Shown piece by piece: positions 7,564-17,103 of a stretch of 44,269 nucleotides of DNA (within the stretch, counting starts at the first letter, position 1; every line of letters begins with the position of its first letter). The notes under the pieces are model-generated. The model saw nothing but the letters and a program-made list of their open reading frames with translations, searched no databases and was not told where the DNA came from. Both the position numbers and the translations under genes were made by a program. This DNA is from a bacterium (lineage in GTDB: Bacteria; Chlamydiota; Chlamydiia; Chlamydiales; SM23-39), in NCBI GenBank assembly GCA_021811265.1, contig JAJZPH010000011.1:1-44269 (forward strand). Direction: 5' to 3'.

Positions 7564-8736
7564 ATGCAGCTAAAAGTTATTTTGAAACAAAAAAGAGATG
7601 AGTTTGTTCGCAGTTTTCATCCCTGGATATTTTCTGGTGCGATCGACTATTTTCCGAAGAGCCAACCTGGAGAGCTTCTTCCCGTCTTTTCTCACGATGG
7701 AGATGCCCTTGGTTGGGGCTACTTCAATGAAAAATGCTCTTTGATGGGGCGCATGGTGAGCTTTGGGACACAGGACCCCTACGATGCGATCAAAGAGTCG
7801 ATTGCAAAAGCTCTTCTTTTGAGAAAAAAAATTTTTGCAAATCAGCCAACCAACAGTTTTCGTCTGATCCATGGAGAAGGAGATTTCCTTCCCGGGCTGG
7901 TCGTAGATCTTTATGACAAGATTCTTGTAGTGCAGATCACAACGTTCGGGATGGAGCGGCTCAAAGAATTTGTTATTCGTACATTGAAAGAACACCTGCC
8001 CGAGATTTCAGGAATTTACGAAAAGTCTGATCTTCCCGTGCGCGAACTCGAAGGATTAGAGAGAAAAGAGGGGCTTTTGTGGGGAAGCGTTCCCCATGAG
8101 GTTGCCATTATGGAAAAGGGCATTTGCTTCCTTGTGGATATTTCCCATGGGCAAAAGACGGGTTTTTTTCTCGATCAAAGGGAGATGCGCTCTTTTGTCA
8201 GGGAGATTTCTTTTCAAAAAAGAGTGGTGAATGGCTTTGCCTACACGGGAGCTTTTTCCGTCGCCGCAGCTCTTGGCGGCGCGCAAAGAGTAGATTCGGT
8301 GGACATTTCTCAGCCGGCCCTTGATCTTGCGAAAAAAAACTTTTCTTTGAATAAGATTGCCATCGACAGCCATGGCTTTTATTGCGAAGATCTCTTTGAC
8401 TTTTTAGAGAAAAGAACTCTTGACTGCGACCTTCTCATCCTCGACCCTCCAGCTTTTGCAAAAAAGCGTGAGGATCTTTCTTCTGCATTGAAAGGATATC
8501 GTCGTTTACACCAATTGGCCTTTGCCAAAATGCCCAAAGAGAGCTTGCTTTTGACCTCGAGCTGCTCCTATCATCTATCGGAAGAGCTCTTTCTTTCCCT
8601 TCTCTTCCAAACGGCCAAAGAGATGAAGCGAAAGGTAAAAATTCTCTCCTCTCACCATCAGGCCTTGGACCATCCCATGAGCCTCTTTCATAAAGAGGGG
8701 AAATATCTCAAAAGCTTTTTGTTGGCGTTAGGCTGA
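7564..8736 (+). CDS. RlmI-like 23S rRNA (cytosine-5)-methyltransferase
   Basis: Class I SAM-dependent rRNA methyltransferase of the RlmI/YccW family, 390 aa. The N-terminal PUA-like domain begins with the diagnostic RSFHPWIFSGAI. A central linker domain carries DLPVRELEGL, a glycine-rich SAM motif is at FAYTGAFSVAAALGGA, DPPAF(A)K follows, and SSCSYHLS holds the likely catalytic Cys near the C terminus. By family it makes m5C in 23S rRNA; the exact target base in this organism is not shown. It ends 20 bp before a convergent tRNA-Leu gene. Confidence 0.88.
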   Translation: MQLKVILKQKRDEFVRSFHPWIFSGAIDYFPKSQPGELLPVFSHDGDALGWGYFNEKCSLMGRMVSFGTQDPYDAIKESIAKALLLRKKIFANQPTNSFRLIHGEGDFLPGLVVDLYDKILVVQITTFGMERLKEFVIRTLKEHLPEISGIYEKSDLPVRELEGLERKEGLLWGSVPHEVAIMEKGICFLVDISHGQKTGFFLDQREMRSFVREISFQKRVVNGFAYTGAFSVAAALGGAQRVDSVDISQPALDLAKKNFSLNKIAIDSHGFYCEDLFDFLEKRTLDCDLLILDPPAFAKKREDLSSALKGYRRLHQLAFAKMPKESLLLTSSCSYHLSEELFLSLLFQTAKEMKRKVKILSSHHQALDHPMSLFHKEGKYLKSFLLALG

Positions 8737-8755
8737 TTGAAAACCTTTTCAAATG

Positions 8756-8837
8756 TGCCCAGAATAGGACTCGAACCTACACACCTTGCGGTACCAGAAC
8801 CTAAATCTGGCGTGTCTCCCAATTCCACCATCTGGGC
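8756..8837 (-). tRNA. tRNA-Leu (anticodon UAG)
   Basis: The minus strand folds as a class II tRNA. The acceptor stem is GCCCAGA/TCTGGGC with discriminator A, the T arm contains GGTTCGAGTCC, and a long variable arm follows the anticodon arm CCAGA-TTTAGGT-TCTGG, giving UAG. The length is 82 nt and no CCA is encoded. Confidence 0.95.
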
Positions 8838-8894
8838 AAGAATTGGTTAAATTTAAGGTGTTGCATGATTTTTCTTCAAGCAAATCAATGCAAA

Positions 8895-8949
8895 AGCTAT
8901 TCCCACCATACTTCTTCAAGGATCTTGAAGGGGTACGGAGGGAATAGCT
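8895..8949. terminator. 55-bp imperfect palindrome, likely terminator
   Basis: AGCTATTCCC pairs with GGGAATAGCT across 55 bp, and the interior pairs again around CTTCAAGgatCTTGAAG. It lies just after the 3' end of the giant minus-strand gene and before tRNA-Leu, so it may end that transcript. It has no long T-run on the minus strand. Confidence 0.5.
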
Positions 8950-9004
8950 CACAAAAAAGTTGTCTAGGCAAATGAGCCTGCCTTAGTTGATTCCATTTCT
9001 TCGT

Positions 9005-12000
9005 TTAAACTGGTATATAACGAGATGGGTCAAGTAAAAGGTGATTGAAGTGCCAATTGAAAACCATTCTGAGGTCAGAGTTGTTTCCTACCATCGCATC
9101 CACACTAGAGGGATCGCTTTCATTGCCACTAAAAGCAAAAGCATCCTCTGGATTCAGCAAAAAACGGGTATAGGTACTAGGATCGATTTGTCTTCCACCG
9201 ACACTTGTTGTAAGAGAGAAATCACAAACATCTCGATTCTCTTGCCAGACAATCTCCACCTTCCTTTCACCAGCAGCTTGCAAAAGGTCTTTAGGAATCT
9301 CGTCCAATTTGTAGTAGGGAAACTCTATTACAGATCCTGGAGGGAAAGATCCTTCTTTGATCAATTGGATATAGGATTGAATTAAAGCCTCAATGATATA
9401 TTTTCTGAGCGAGGTCTGAAATTGTTTTTGAATTCCCAAAGAGGCAAAGAAACCCGCTCCTATAGCGGTGGCTTTTAGGTAAAGCGGAGCTGATGATTTT
9501 TGCAGCACCACGTATATGGCCGGAAGAACGAGATCTTTTAGATAAAGATGGGTGGATTGTCGCAAGGCCCTCATGAGGAAAAACTCTCCGTTTCGCAGAC
9601 GAACACATTGAGCTTGTACAGATGCTGGGTCATCCTCGTGAGCCATCACTTTGTCTGATGGAGGTTTCTCTCCTCGAAACTGTGCAATCTGAACTTGTTT
9701 TTCTTTCTTTTCCCAATCACCTTGCAACTCTTGAAAAGAAGGAATGATTCCTCCCGCATACCATTCGGGAAAGAGGGGTCTTCTTTGAGTTGTATTTGAT
9801 CGTTTTACAATAAAATCGGCAACGTCTAATTCCTCAGACATGCCATATTTTTCAAATTGCTGTGCAGCTGCACTAACCACATGCACAAAAACTGGTTTCT
9901 CGAGTCTTTCTCGGGGCCCGTTATAACCTCCTTTTGCAGTAAGAGTTACTCGTCCTACTTTTACCATTGAGTAACGCTTTCTCCTGCGCTCTTCGTCTGT
10001 TAGTAAATGATAAGAAGGGTCTCTCAGACGAAGCAAATCTCGGTCTCCATTTGTACTACGGACAGCAGTCTTAGTTAAAAGCTCTACAATCTCCTGAGGA
10101 GATTGCCCTTTTCGGAAAACTACCCGTACAGATTCCGCATTGTCAAAAGTGTTTGCAAAAGCACTTTCTCGTTCCAGTTCCACGATTTGGCTTCCCGTCA
10201 AATCCACTGCATGCTCTGGAGTATATGCATCTCTCTCCATCCACAGCAGCCTTTGAACCAAATCATCTCTGCGTTTTTTAAAATCGCTTTTTTGAGAAGA
10301 GACCCAGGTTCGCTGATATACTCTATTTAAGACCTCTGCTGCATTTCTTTGTAATTCCAAAGAATATTTTGCACCAACTGGTTGGGAGGCGGATGGTGCT
10401 GCTCGTGATGATCCGGAGCTAGGAGGTTTCTTTACTTGCATATGAGCAAAGTCAGTACGAGTCGCAACTATCGGGTCGGTCGCAGAATGTTGGTTGCCGT
10501 GAGGATCTGGCAATGGTACAGGAGTTGTGAAATTGGGGTTCTTAAGGTTTTCCATAAATGCTTCAGTAAGTTGTGAACCATCTGTGAAATAATCCGTTGT
10601 TCCCTCTTTTCCGAAATCATCTCCTAACTGCTTTCTACATTCGGTTTTTAGAGCTATTGCCCAATCTTTTTTATCTAGAATGGTAAGCATTTGTATGACG
10701 CGAGAGACGCATTTGGCAAATTGTTTTTTGCCTGTGGCATCGGTAGAATCTCGAAAAACAGGTAGAAAACCTTTATTTATGCTAATGCTCAATACTCTTT
10801 CTGACTTATCTGTTTGTATTTCTATTCCTAGAAACATTCTTATGTTTCTTTTGGCCATTTGTATCCAGCATTGAAGGAAAGCCCCATTCCCTCTTAGAAA
10901 TCGAATGAGATCGGGATGAGAAAAAAATAGATCTTGCGCCTCTGCACACTTATTTCCTGTCGGGGAAATGGTGGGGAAAATTAAATGAACGTTATCCAAT
11001 ATGCTCAAATCTGTAGGAACTGCTTTAGACAAAGAATGCGCATAGAGCAGGAGTTTCTGCTGTGCGACGAACGCATTGATTGAGGAGTGTGAGCAAATAA
11101 CCGGAACTATAACGGTATCCTTAGAGCCGGGCTTGCCGTCAAAAATCTTCAATGCATCAATCAGTTCCTGTTTGGAAGCTCCCTTGAGACCTTGAAACTG
11201 TTGGGAAACAAATTCCTCTGCTCGAAAAGCAGGGTTCATCATGAAACTGATCTTTTCACTGGGACTCTTTAATTGCAGAATCATCAATTGTACATCGAAT
11301 AGTTTGTGAAAATTCTCGTAATGCTTTTGGTCATCGGGTAATGCAGGAGGAGGAAGAAAGGACATTGCGCTTTTACCCGCCAGCACAATTGCCGTATCTA
11401 GATCGCCGTAAATATTAAAAATCTGTCCAGTCGCCCTTCTTGCCAATTCTCCTTCATCTAAAATTCTAAGAACAGCAGGAGCATTTGGTATTCCTAAAGT
11501 CTTCAAGAGTTGTTCGTCTACTACTACTTCTTGAAACCGAAGATCCTTGTAAGCAAAAATGGGTAAAAGGATTCCGAACCGATCAAAAATGCCTTTTTGC
11601 AAGGCGATCAAGTCTCGCAAACTATTTGTAAACTTTTCATCGTTAACCTTGAAGAACAGTCCTTCCACTAAATTTCTTTCTGCAGGACGAAAGTAGGCTA
11701 TTTCCGTATGACTTCTATCAGGAGCCCTTCCTCCCACTTCGACCTCTGCACTCTCACGGGCTAACTCTTCTCGAACATAGGAAAGAGAGCTTCCTCGGAG
11801 GGAGCCTCCCCCCAGTTTGGAATTTTCTATCCTTCTTTCTCTCAGCACATACCAAAAATTATCCGTTTGTGTAACAGCATTTCTGGTAAATCCCATGCCA
11901 AAATAACTCTCTGTAACAGAATGAGGATTGAGAAGAACGCCCCGAATTCCATCTAAGAACAGATTCATATTCAAAGAGCTTCCTTGACGAGGGATCAAAG

Positions 12001-14725
12001 TAGTAGATAGGTTGGGGCCATATGACAACCACCATTTTCCTTCGTAAATACTCCTTTCGAGATCATTAAGTTCTCTTAGTTCTATGACGCGAACTAGTAA
12101 TTCCCCCTGAGCAAAGAGTTGCAGGATGGTGTCTCTTCTATTTCTATAATCCAATTCCTGCGCAGGTAAGAGAGGAAGAGTTTTTGTCAGTGCAGTCGAT
12201 GCAAAAGAAGCAGAAGTTTTCTGTTGCGAGGTTGCCTGAACATACGTTTTATTAAGATCTTGTGCTGCATCCCAATGATGGGTATCTATTGATCGAGCTT
12301 CTTGTTGTTGTTTTAAGAAAGAGCAAAACCCGTTCGCCCACCTCGCTCCTCCTAAGCTTACAATGGAATCTAAAAAAACTGAAACGACAGAAGGTCCTAA
12401 AGGAACACTATCCTCAGCTTGCATTTGGGTTATGAACTGGAGATCTTTTTGCACTGCAACGATAAATTGTGACCGCTTCTCATCCCAGCCAATGCCTAAG
12501 AATTGCATGAACAACTGTTTTTCCATTTCCACTAAGGCAACTCGAAAGTCCTCATGCGCAAGTAACGTAGGAAGTTGATCTCTAGGTACATCGAAGTTAT
12601 TGTTTGACACTTTACTTTGATAAAAAGTGGGAGCTAATCTACGAGCAGCAAAACGGCTTTCTATTGTTCCCTGAGCAATTTGCAATATATGAGCAACTCT
12701 AGCTTCTTCTGAATCTCGAGATTTGTCTTGGCACAATTGCTTTACGGCGACTTTCCACGATCCCTCTGGTTTAAGTTTATAGTATCCCTCTCCATCAGCA
12801 CCGGAATCGATAATGTCCCATTGTTGAAGTTTTTGTATCCATGCATCCCTTGTTGCTGGCGATGATAAAAAAGGTTGGAAGAATTGAGGATGGATTTTTC
12901 TTTTTCCAAAAGCCTCGTACAACCTTTTTTGATTTTGAAACAGCTCTCTCGCTTTTCGTCGCCCTTCTAAATATTCACCTTCCTTTCCCAAGGACTTCTG
13001 TTGCAAATGGACTGTTTCTTCCCAAATAGACTCAAATTCACTTTTTTGTTGAGGAAATGTTTTTTGAAGAAACAAACAGAATTTATATCCCTCTCGAGAA
13101 TCCAGAAATGTAAATTTTCGTAGCAGATCTTTGCCCTCTTCCGGACTACTGAATGTAATTGTTAAAATATCCTGTAAAAGGCGTTGCCTTATAGCTGAGT
13201 TTTTACCAAGTAGTTCTAAATTCCATTCCTGGAATTTCTTTCTTGGATAATCTTGAACTTGCTGATCTGTCGTTTCTAAGCTTTGTCGTCGCGGCACACA
13301 GCTCTTTTGATAATCTTGGTTACCCGTCCGAATCGCCTCTGTCCAGAGATCTTCGTGAGCTCTTGGTCCTGCTGGATAGTGATCTCTCCATTTTTTAGAT
13401 ATGTAAGCAATAGAAGAGGTTTCTGGCACATGTTTTCCTGTGATGTTGAGATGCCCTGCTAAAAAAGTGCGTGTTTGGTCTGCGTATCCAGCCATACCCA
13501 TTCTAGCCAAAAAACAAAATAGCCTGGTGAACCACTCTCGTTTTTCCTTAAATGTCTTTGCTAAGGCTTTTTTTGCTTCGTCAATATTTTTGTGCTCCCC
13601 AACATTCACTCCAGCAGGAATTCTACATTCATTGACAAGGAATCCTTGTCCTCTAAAGAACGTGGCAAGTTGCGATGTAAAACTGCTTTGAAAATCAGAA
13701 ATCTTCCTTAACTCTTGTTCAGAAATTTTTTTCCATTCTATTTCGGGAAATTCTGTTTGAAATGTTATCTCTTTGAATATTGGAAGCGCTTGGGGTCCGC
13801 TTGCTTTATCTTCAGCCAGCATTGCTTCAGCTCCGACAACATATGCAACTGCAGTTGCTGTGTTTGGGCCAGATGCACTTGGCGCAGGAGCTCCGGCAAT
13901 AGATGCTGGTGACACAGCACTGCTAAATGACGTTGCCACTGGTACTGCTGGAGGCGGAGGGACGAGGAGGGGTGTGACAGCGGCAGATGCCGGTGATCCA
14001 GTACTGCTAAATGACGTTGCAGCTGGTGCTGCTGGAGACGGAGGGACGAAGGGTACAGCAGCAGCAGATGCCGGTGATCCAGTTGGCACATCATCATCAC
14101 TGTCAGTATCGCTAAGTGATGACAACGAGTCAGGAGAGGAGGAGCGTGAAGATATGGCAGCAGCAGTGGATACCGGTGGTATAGGACTGCTAAATGGTGG
14201 TGTTGCAACTGGCGCTGGCGGAGGTGGAGGGACGAGGAGGGGTGCGGCAGCAGCGGTGGATACCGGTGGCACAGGACTGCTAAATGGTGGTGTTGCAACT
14301 GGCGCTGGCGGAGGTGGAGGGACGAGGAGGGGTGCGGCAGCAGCAGTGGATACCGGTGGCACAGGACTGCTAAGTGGTGGTGTTGCAACTGGCGCTGGCG
14401 GAGGTGGAGGGATGAGGAGGGGTGCGGCAGCAGCAGTGGATACCGGTGGCACAGGACTGCTAAGTGGTGGTGTTGCAACTGGCGCTGGCGGAGGTGGGGG
14501 CACTTTTAGATGAGATACGACGTGTCTTACTAAGTTTGTACAACCATCCAAGGTCAAAGTTAATGCTAAGGCTAGAGCTAATGCATAAGGAGATAGAAGC
14601 AAACAAACTGAAGCAACAAGAGCGATTTTGCAAATCAAACGTACCATAGAATTAAAAGAAGATGTTTGGAAATCTTCCTTGCAGGGAATAAAAAAACTAG
14701 TAGTAGGAAAGGTTGAATCGCTCAT
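9005..14725 (-). CDS. giant proline-rich protein of unknown function (1906 aa)
   Basis: I do not recognise a family. An N-terminal hydrophobic segment (residues about 28-58, rich in Leu, Ala and Val) could be a membrane anchor or signal. From residue 76 come four 30-aa tandem repeats of the type PPPPPAPVATPPLSSPVPPV, then a Ser/Asp acidic stretch (DSLSSLSDTDSDDD) and further Pro/Ala-rich blocks to about residue 290. The remaining roughly 1600 residues look globular, mixed alpha/beta, with no catalytic motif I can name. The ATG at 14725 follows TAGGAGC at good spacing. The gene stands alone between tRNA-Leu and hairpin repeat R2. Poly-Pro runs resemble ligands of SH3, EVH1 and profilin domains, so a secreted or surface host-interaction protein is plausible but inferred. 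It is a single uninterrupted frame, so selection probably maintains it. Confidence 0.85.
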   Translation of the reverse strand: MSDSTFPTTSFFIPCKEDFQTSSFNSMVRLICKIALVASVCLLLSPYALALALALTLTLDGCTNLVRHVVSHLKVPPPPPAPVATPPLSSPVPPVSTAAAAPLLIPPPPPAPVATPPLSSPVPPVSTAAAAPLLVPPPPPAPVATPPFSSPVPPVSTAAAAPLLVPPPPPAPVATPPFSSPIPPVSTAAAISSRSSSPDSLSSLSDTDSDDDVPTGSPASAAAVPFVPPSPAAPAATSFSSTGSPASAAVTPLLVPPPPAVPVATSFSSAVSPASIAGAPAPSASGPNTATAVAYVVGAEAMLAEDKASGPQALPIFKEITFQTEFPEIEWKKISEQELRKISDFQSSFTSQLATFFRGQGFLVNECRIPAGVNVGEHKNIDEAKKALAKTFKEKREWFTRLFCFLARMGMAGYADQTRTFLAGHLNITGKHVPETSSIAYISKKWRDHYPAGPRAHEDLWTEAIRTGNQDYQKSCVPRRQSLETTDQQVQDYPRKKFQEWNLELLGKNSAIRQRLLQDILTITFSSPEEGKDLLRKFTFLDSREGYKFCLFLQKTFPQQKSEFESIWEETVHLQQKSLGKEGEYLEGRRKARELFQNQKRLYEAFGKRKIHPQFFQPFLSSPATRDAWIQKLQQWDIIDSGADGEGYYKLKPEGSWKVAVKQLCQDKSRDSEEARVAHILQIAQGTIESRFAARRLAPTFYQSKVSNNNFDVPRDQLPTLLAHEDFRVALVEMEKQLFMQFLGIGWDEKRSQFIVAVQKDLQFITQMQAEDSVPLGPSVVSVFLDSIVSLGGARWANGFCSFLKQQQEARSIDTHHWDAAQDLNKTYVQATSQQKTSASFASTALTKTLPLLPAQELDYRNRRDTILQLFAQGELLVRVIELRELNDLERSIYEGKWWLSYGPNLSTTLIPRQGSSLNMNLFLDGIRGVLLNPHSVTESYFGMGFTRNAVTQTDNFWYVLRERRIENSKLGGGSLRGSSLSYVREELARESAEVEVGGRAPDRSHTEIAYFRPAERNLVEGLFFKVNDEKFTNSLRDLIALQKGIFDRFGILLPIFAYKDLRFQEVVVDEQLLKTLGIPNAPAVLRILDEGELARRATGQIFNIYGDLDTAIVLAGKSAMSFLPPPALPDDQKHYENFHKLFDVQLMILQLKSPSEKISFMMNPAFRAEEFVSQQFQGLKGASKQELIDALKIFDGKPGSKDTVIVPVICSHSSINAFVAQQKLLLYAHSLSKAVPTDLSILDNVHLIFPTISPTGNKCAEAQDLFFSHPDLIRFLRGNGAFLQCWIQMAKRNIRMFLGIEIQTDKSERVLSISINKGFLPVFRDSTDATGKKQFAKCVSRVIQMLTILDKKDWAIALKTECRKQLGDDFGKEGTTDYFTDGSQLTEAFMENLKNPNFTTPVPLPDPHGNQHSATDPIVATRTDFAHMQVKKPPSSGSSRAAPSASQPVGAKYSLELQRNAAEVLNRVYQRTWVSSQKSDFKKRRDDLVQRLLWMERDAYTPEHAVDLTGSQIVELERESAFANTFDNAESVRVVFRKGQSPQEIVELLTKTAVRSTNGDRDLLRLRDPSYHLLTDEERRRKRYSMVKVGRVTLTAKGGYNGPRERLEKPVFVHVVSAAAQQFEKYGMSEELDVADFIVKRSNTTQRRPLFPEWYAGGIIPSFQELQGDWEKKEKQVQIAQFRGEKPPSDKVMAHEDDPASVQAQCVRLRNGEFFLMRALRQSTHLYLKDLVLPAIYVVLQKSSAPLYLKATAIGAGFFASLGIQKQFQTSLRKYIIEALIQSYIQLIKEGSFPPGSVIEFPYYKLDEIPKDLLQAAGERKVEIVWQENRDVCDFSLTTSVGGRQIDPSTYTRFLLNPEDAFAFSGNESDPSSVDAMVGNNSDLRMVFNWHFNHLLLDPSRYIPV
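14141..14500. repeat. four 90-bp tandem repeats encoding poly-proline units
   Basis: Four nearly identical 90-bp units inside the giant gene, differing by a few bases (CTA-CTG, GGT-AGT type changes). Each encodes 30 aa with five consecutive prolines. The high identity at DNA level implies recent expansion or conversion. Confidence 0.9.
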
Positions 14726-14816
14726 TCACAAAGCTCCTATGTTAGAAGCAAAGATTATTGCTGATAAAAAATTAAAAATCCAAAGATTCCTACAATCTCT
14801 ATCAGTAACCGAAAAC

Positions 14817-14982
14817 TATACCCAAAGAACCTGGGCAATCGGTTTCTGAAGCACGCGAAAATCCTCGCGGTTAGAAAGCCATAATATACCAAATATTAAT
14901 GAAATATGGGTTAGCTTGCGATCTTCTAACCCCAAGTTTTTGGCGTACTTCAGAAACCGATTGTCCAGGTTCTTTGAGTATA
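14817..14982. repeat. long-hairpin repeat, copy R2 (diverged)
   Basis: About 166 bp, starting TATACCCAAAGAACCTGG and ending in the matching inverted sequence (CCAGGTTCTTTGAGTATA). The inner arms share CGCGAAAATCCTCGC and the complementary AAGTTTTTGGCGTACTTC with the other copies. It has more substitutions than R1 or R3, some compensatory across the stem (GGGC/GTCC regions). It has the same orientation as R3 and lies upstream of the giant gene. Confidence 0.88.
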
Positions 14983-15109
14983 GTCTTTATCATATGAAGG
15001 CGTTACGACTTTAAATCTTGCTGCTGACGCACCTTTTTTTGAGTATATATAGAACATTTTTTGCTATACGACTCTTGCTGTATGCAGAGGTGTTGTGAAA
15101 GAATTTTTT

Positions 15110-15715
15110 TTAAACACTAGGTCCAAAATAGCGATCGCCAAAATCTCCAAGACCTGGAACGATGAATTTTTTTGCATTGAGCTTTTTATCAATCGCAGTT
15201 AGATGCACATGTACTTTGGGATATTTGGTAGCAATCTGGCGCACCCCAAGGGTTGATCCAATGATTCCAATGAGATGGATCTGTTGGGGGGATGCTCCTT
15301 TTTCGAGAATTTTTTCGATGGAAAGGATGGCTGTGCCTCCGGTTGCAATCATGGGATCTAAGAGAAAAATGAGATTTTGAGAGGAAAGAGGGGGAAGTTT
15401 TTCATAGTAGAGAATGGGTTTTGCAGTTTTTTCATCTCTGTGAATGCCTAAAAAGCCGATTGCAGCATCGGGGAAAAAATAGAGAAACGAAGAGAGAAGC
15501 GCGATCCCAGAGCGGAGCACGGGAATCAAAACGATGTTTTCGGCAAGCGCGCGTCCTTTGCAAGGGAGAAGAGGAGAGGAGAAAGAGATGGGTTTTTCTT
15601 TGACCAAGAGAGCCGCATCGGCTGCAATGAGATGGCTGAGGCGGTTGGTTGCTTCTCGATAGGTGCACAGATCGCTTTTTTTATTGCGCAAGATGGAAAG
15701 AAGCGACTCTTTCAT
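15110..15715 (-). CDS. upp: uracil phosphoribosyltransferase
   Basis: Pyrimidine salvage enzyme, uracil + PRPP to UMP, cytoplasmic. At 201 aa it is close to the usual 208. The PRPP-binding loop is LLDPMIATGGTA. An IPVLRSGIALLSSF motif and the uracil-binding C terminus GLGDFGDRYFG are present. The start overlaps the exbD stop by 4 nt (ATGA), so it is the last gene of an exbB-exbD-upp unit. A salvage enzyme suits an organism living inside host cells. Confidence 0.93.
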   Translation of the reverse strand: MKESLLSILRNKKSDLCTYREATNRLSHLIAADAALLVKEKPISFSSPLLPCKGRALAENIVLIPVLRSGIALLSSFLYFFPDAAIGFLGIHRDEKTAKPILYYEKLPPLSSQNLIFLLDPMIATGGTAILSIEKILEKGASPQQIHLIGIIGSTLGVRQIATKYPKVHVHLTAIDKKLNAKKFIVPGLGDFGDRYFGPSV

Positions 15716-16185
15716 GATCCCCCATCGGGCTGGTAGACGGGATGAGCATCAAAGCCCACTTCGCGAACGGCAAAGATGAGCTTGGCAATTTTTTCCCAGG
15801 GAGCCTTTCGGTCTACGTGGAGAAGAATTTGCGTTTTGGATTTTTCTGCAGGGAGCACTCCAATGCTATACTGATAAAGCAGCTCTTTTTGAATTTTTTC
15901 TGCGTTTTCCATGGGATAATCGTGGATGTCGGTGATCCAGCGATAGTCGCCTTCGTTAGAAATGCCAATGTTGAGGTGCATGTTCTCCGTAGAGGGAACC
16001 ACCTGACTTGCATTGGGCTCTTTGGAAAGCTGTACAAGGTCGAGCTGAGTGTCAAAAAGGGTAATGCGCGTGACGGCAAGCGTTGCAAAAAAAGCAAGCA
16101 TGAGAAAGAAAAAGTCAAGCATGGGAGCGGGAGAGATGGCAGGCGCTATTTTTAATTTGTCATCGGGTATTAAATCAAGGTCCAT
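15712..16185 (-). CDS. exbD: ExbD/TolR-family biopolymer transport protein
   Basis: A 157-aa inner-membrane protein with one N-terminal transmembrane helix (MLDFFFLMLAFFATLAVT) carrying the family's conserved Asp in the LDFFF position, and a periplasmic C-terminal domain (ILLHVDRKAPWEKIAKL). With ExbB it would form the proton-driven motor that energises TonB- or Tol-dependent processes at the outer membrane. It starts 18 nt after exbB. Confidence 0.85.
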   Translation of the reverse strand: MDLDLIPDDKLKIAPAISPAPMLDFFFLMLAFFATLAVTRITLFDTQLDLVQLSKEPNASQVVPSTENMHLNIGISNEGDYRWITDIHDYPMENAEKIQKELLYQYSIGVLPAEKSKTQILLHVDRKAPWEKIAKLIFAVREVGFDAHPVYQPDGGS

Positions 16186-16203
16186 AACCTATGTCCTTTG
16201 TCC

Positions 16204-17013
16204 TTATTGGTTTTCTTTCGAGAAAATGGGATGGCTTAAAGAGATTGCTTCATTTTCCACCATGGAAAGTGTTCTCATCGTTCGATATTTTAATGTTGTG
16301 GCAAAGAGCATGGAAAGAATTGCAACGATGAGACCGGTGACGGTCGATCCTACTGCAATGCCAAGGCCATCGAAGAGAGTCGAGAGGGTTTCGGCGGAAC
16401 GATTGAGATCGTAAAACGCATAGAACATGCCGAGGACTGTTCCCAAAAGACCCAGCATGGGAGAAACGATCACAATATCGTTGAGCAGCGAAATTTTTTG
16501 CCATGTACTAGAGGTAACCCTTTTTCCTTCAGCCTTCATTGCATCGACGGCAAAGGGGGCTCCCAGATGGCGCGTAGAGATGGCGGTGTGCAAAAGTCTG
16601 GCAATGATGGATTTTTTCTGCATGCTACAAAAAGTAAGTGCGGCATCAAACTTTTTTTCTGCGAGAAGTCTTTTTAACTCTTCTCCCTTTTTCCCAAACA
16701 ATGCATCTTTTCCTCGAAATGTCAAAAGGGCGTAGATCCACAAAGAGAGGGATATGACCGAAAGTATAAAAAGCATGGTGTAGATCACTGGGGCTGCTGC
16801 AAAGATTTCTTTTAGGTTTAAGGAGGCAAGAGTGTGAGAAGCTGTAGATGAGAAAGCCTTTGCCTTTGCACTTTCTAGCATTTTTCCTTCATGTATAAGG
16901 CTGGTTTTTTCGGAAGAGGGGTCGATGGTACTATCGCTCTGAGCATGAAGGGGAAGGGTGAAGATGAACAAGAGAGCGAAGAGAGATAAAAACTTTTTGA
17001 GGTGATAGCACAT
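16204..17013 (-). CDS. exbB: ExbB/TolQ/MotA-family proton channel protein
   Basis: A 269-aa inner-membrane protein. It has a cleavable-looking signal (MCYHLKKFLSLFALLFIF, then a HAQ site), then three transmembrane helices: APVIYTMLFILSVISLSLW, NDIVIVSPMLGLLGTVLGMFY and GLGIAVGSTVTGLIVAILSM. The last two hold the classic MotA/TolQ/ExbB core. The start at 17013 is preceded by GGAG. First gene of the exbB-exbD-upp unit and divergent from trmB, so the 90-bp gap at 17014-17103 must hold both promoters. Confidence 0.88.
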   Translation of the reverse strand: MCYHLKKFLSLFALLFIFTLPLHAQSDSTIDPSSEKTSLIHEGKMLESAKAKAFSSTASHTLASLNLKEIFAAAPVIYTMLFILSVISLSLWIYALLTFRGKDALFGKKGEELKRLLAEKKFDAALTFCSMQKKSIIARLLHTAISTRHLGAPFAVDAMKAEGKRVTSSTWQKISLLNDIVIVSPMLGLLGTVLGMFYAFYDLNRSAETLSTLFDGLGIAVGSTVTGLIVAILSMLFATTLKYRTMRTLSMVENEAISLSHPIFSKENQ

Positions 17014-17103
17014 GTTGTATTTTCTCCATTTTTTTTCATTGGCTTATCTGAAAATTACCGCTTAGAGTAGAATTGTTCAAGACTTTTACAAAATTTTTCT
17101 TCA

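Noticed and set aside
14141..14500. CRISPR array, because of regular repeat spacing
   Set aside because: The units are directly abutting 90-bp coding repeats with no unique spacers; the same holds for 42743-43282.
13773..14513. 246-codon Gly/Ala-rich open frame on the plus strand opposite the giant gene
   Set aside because: It is the antisense of the proline-rich repeats; GC-rich tandem repeats keep both strands open.
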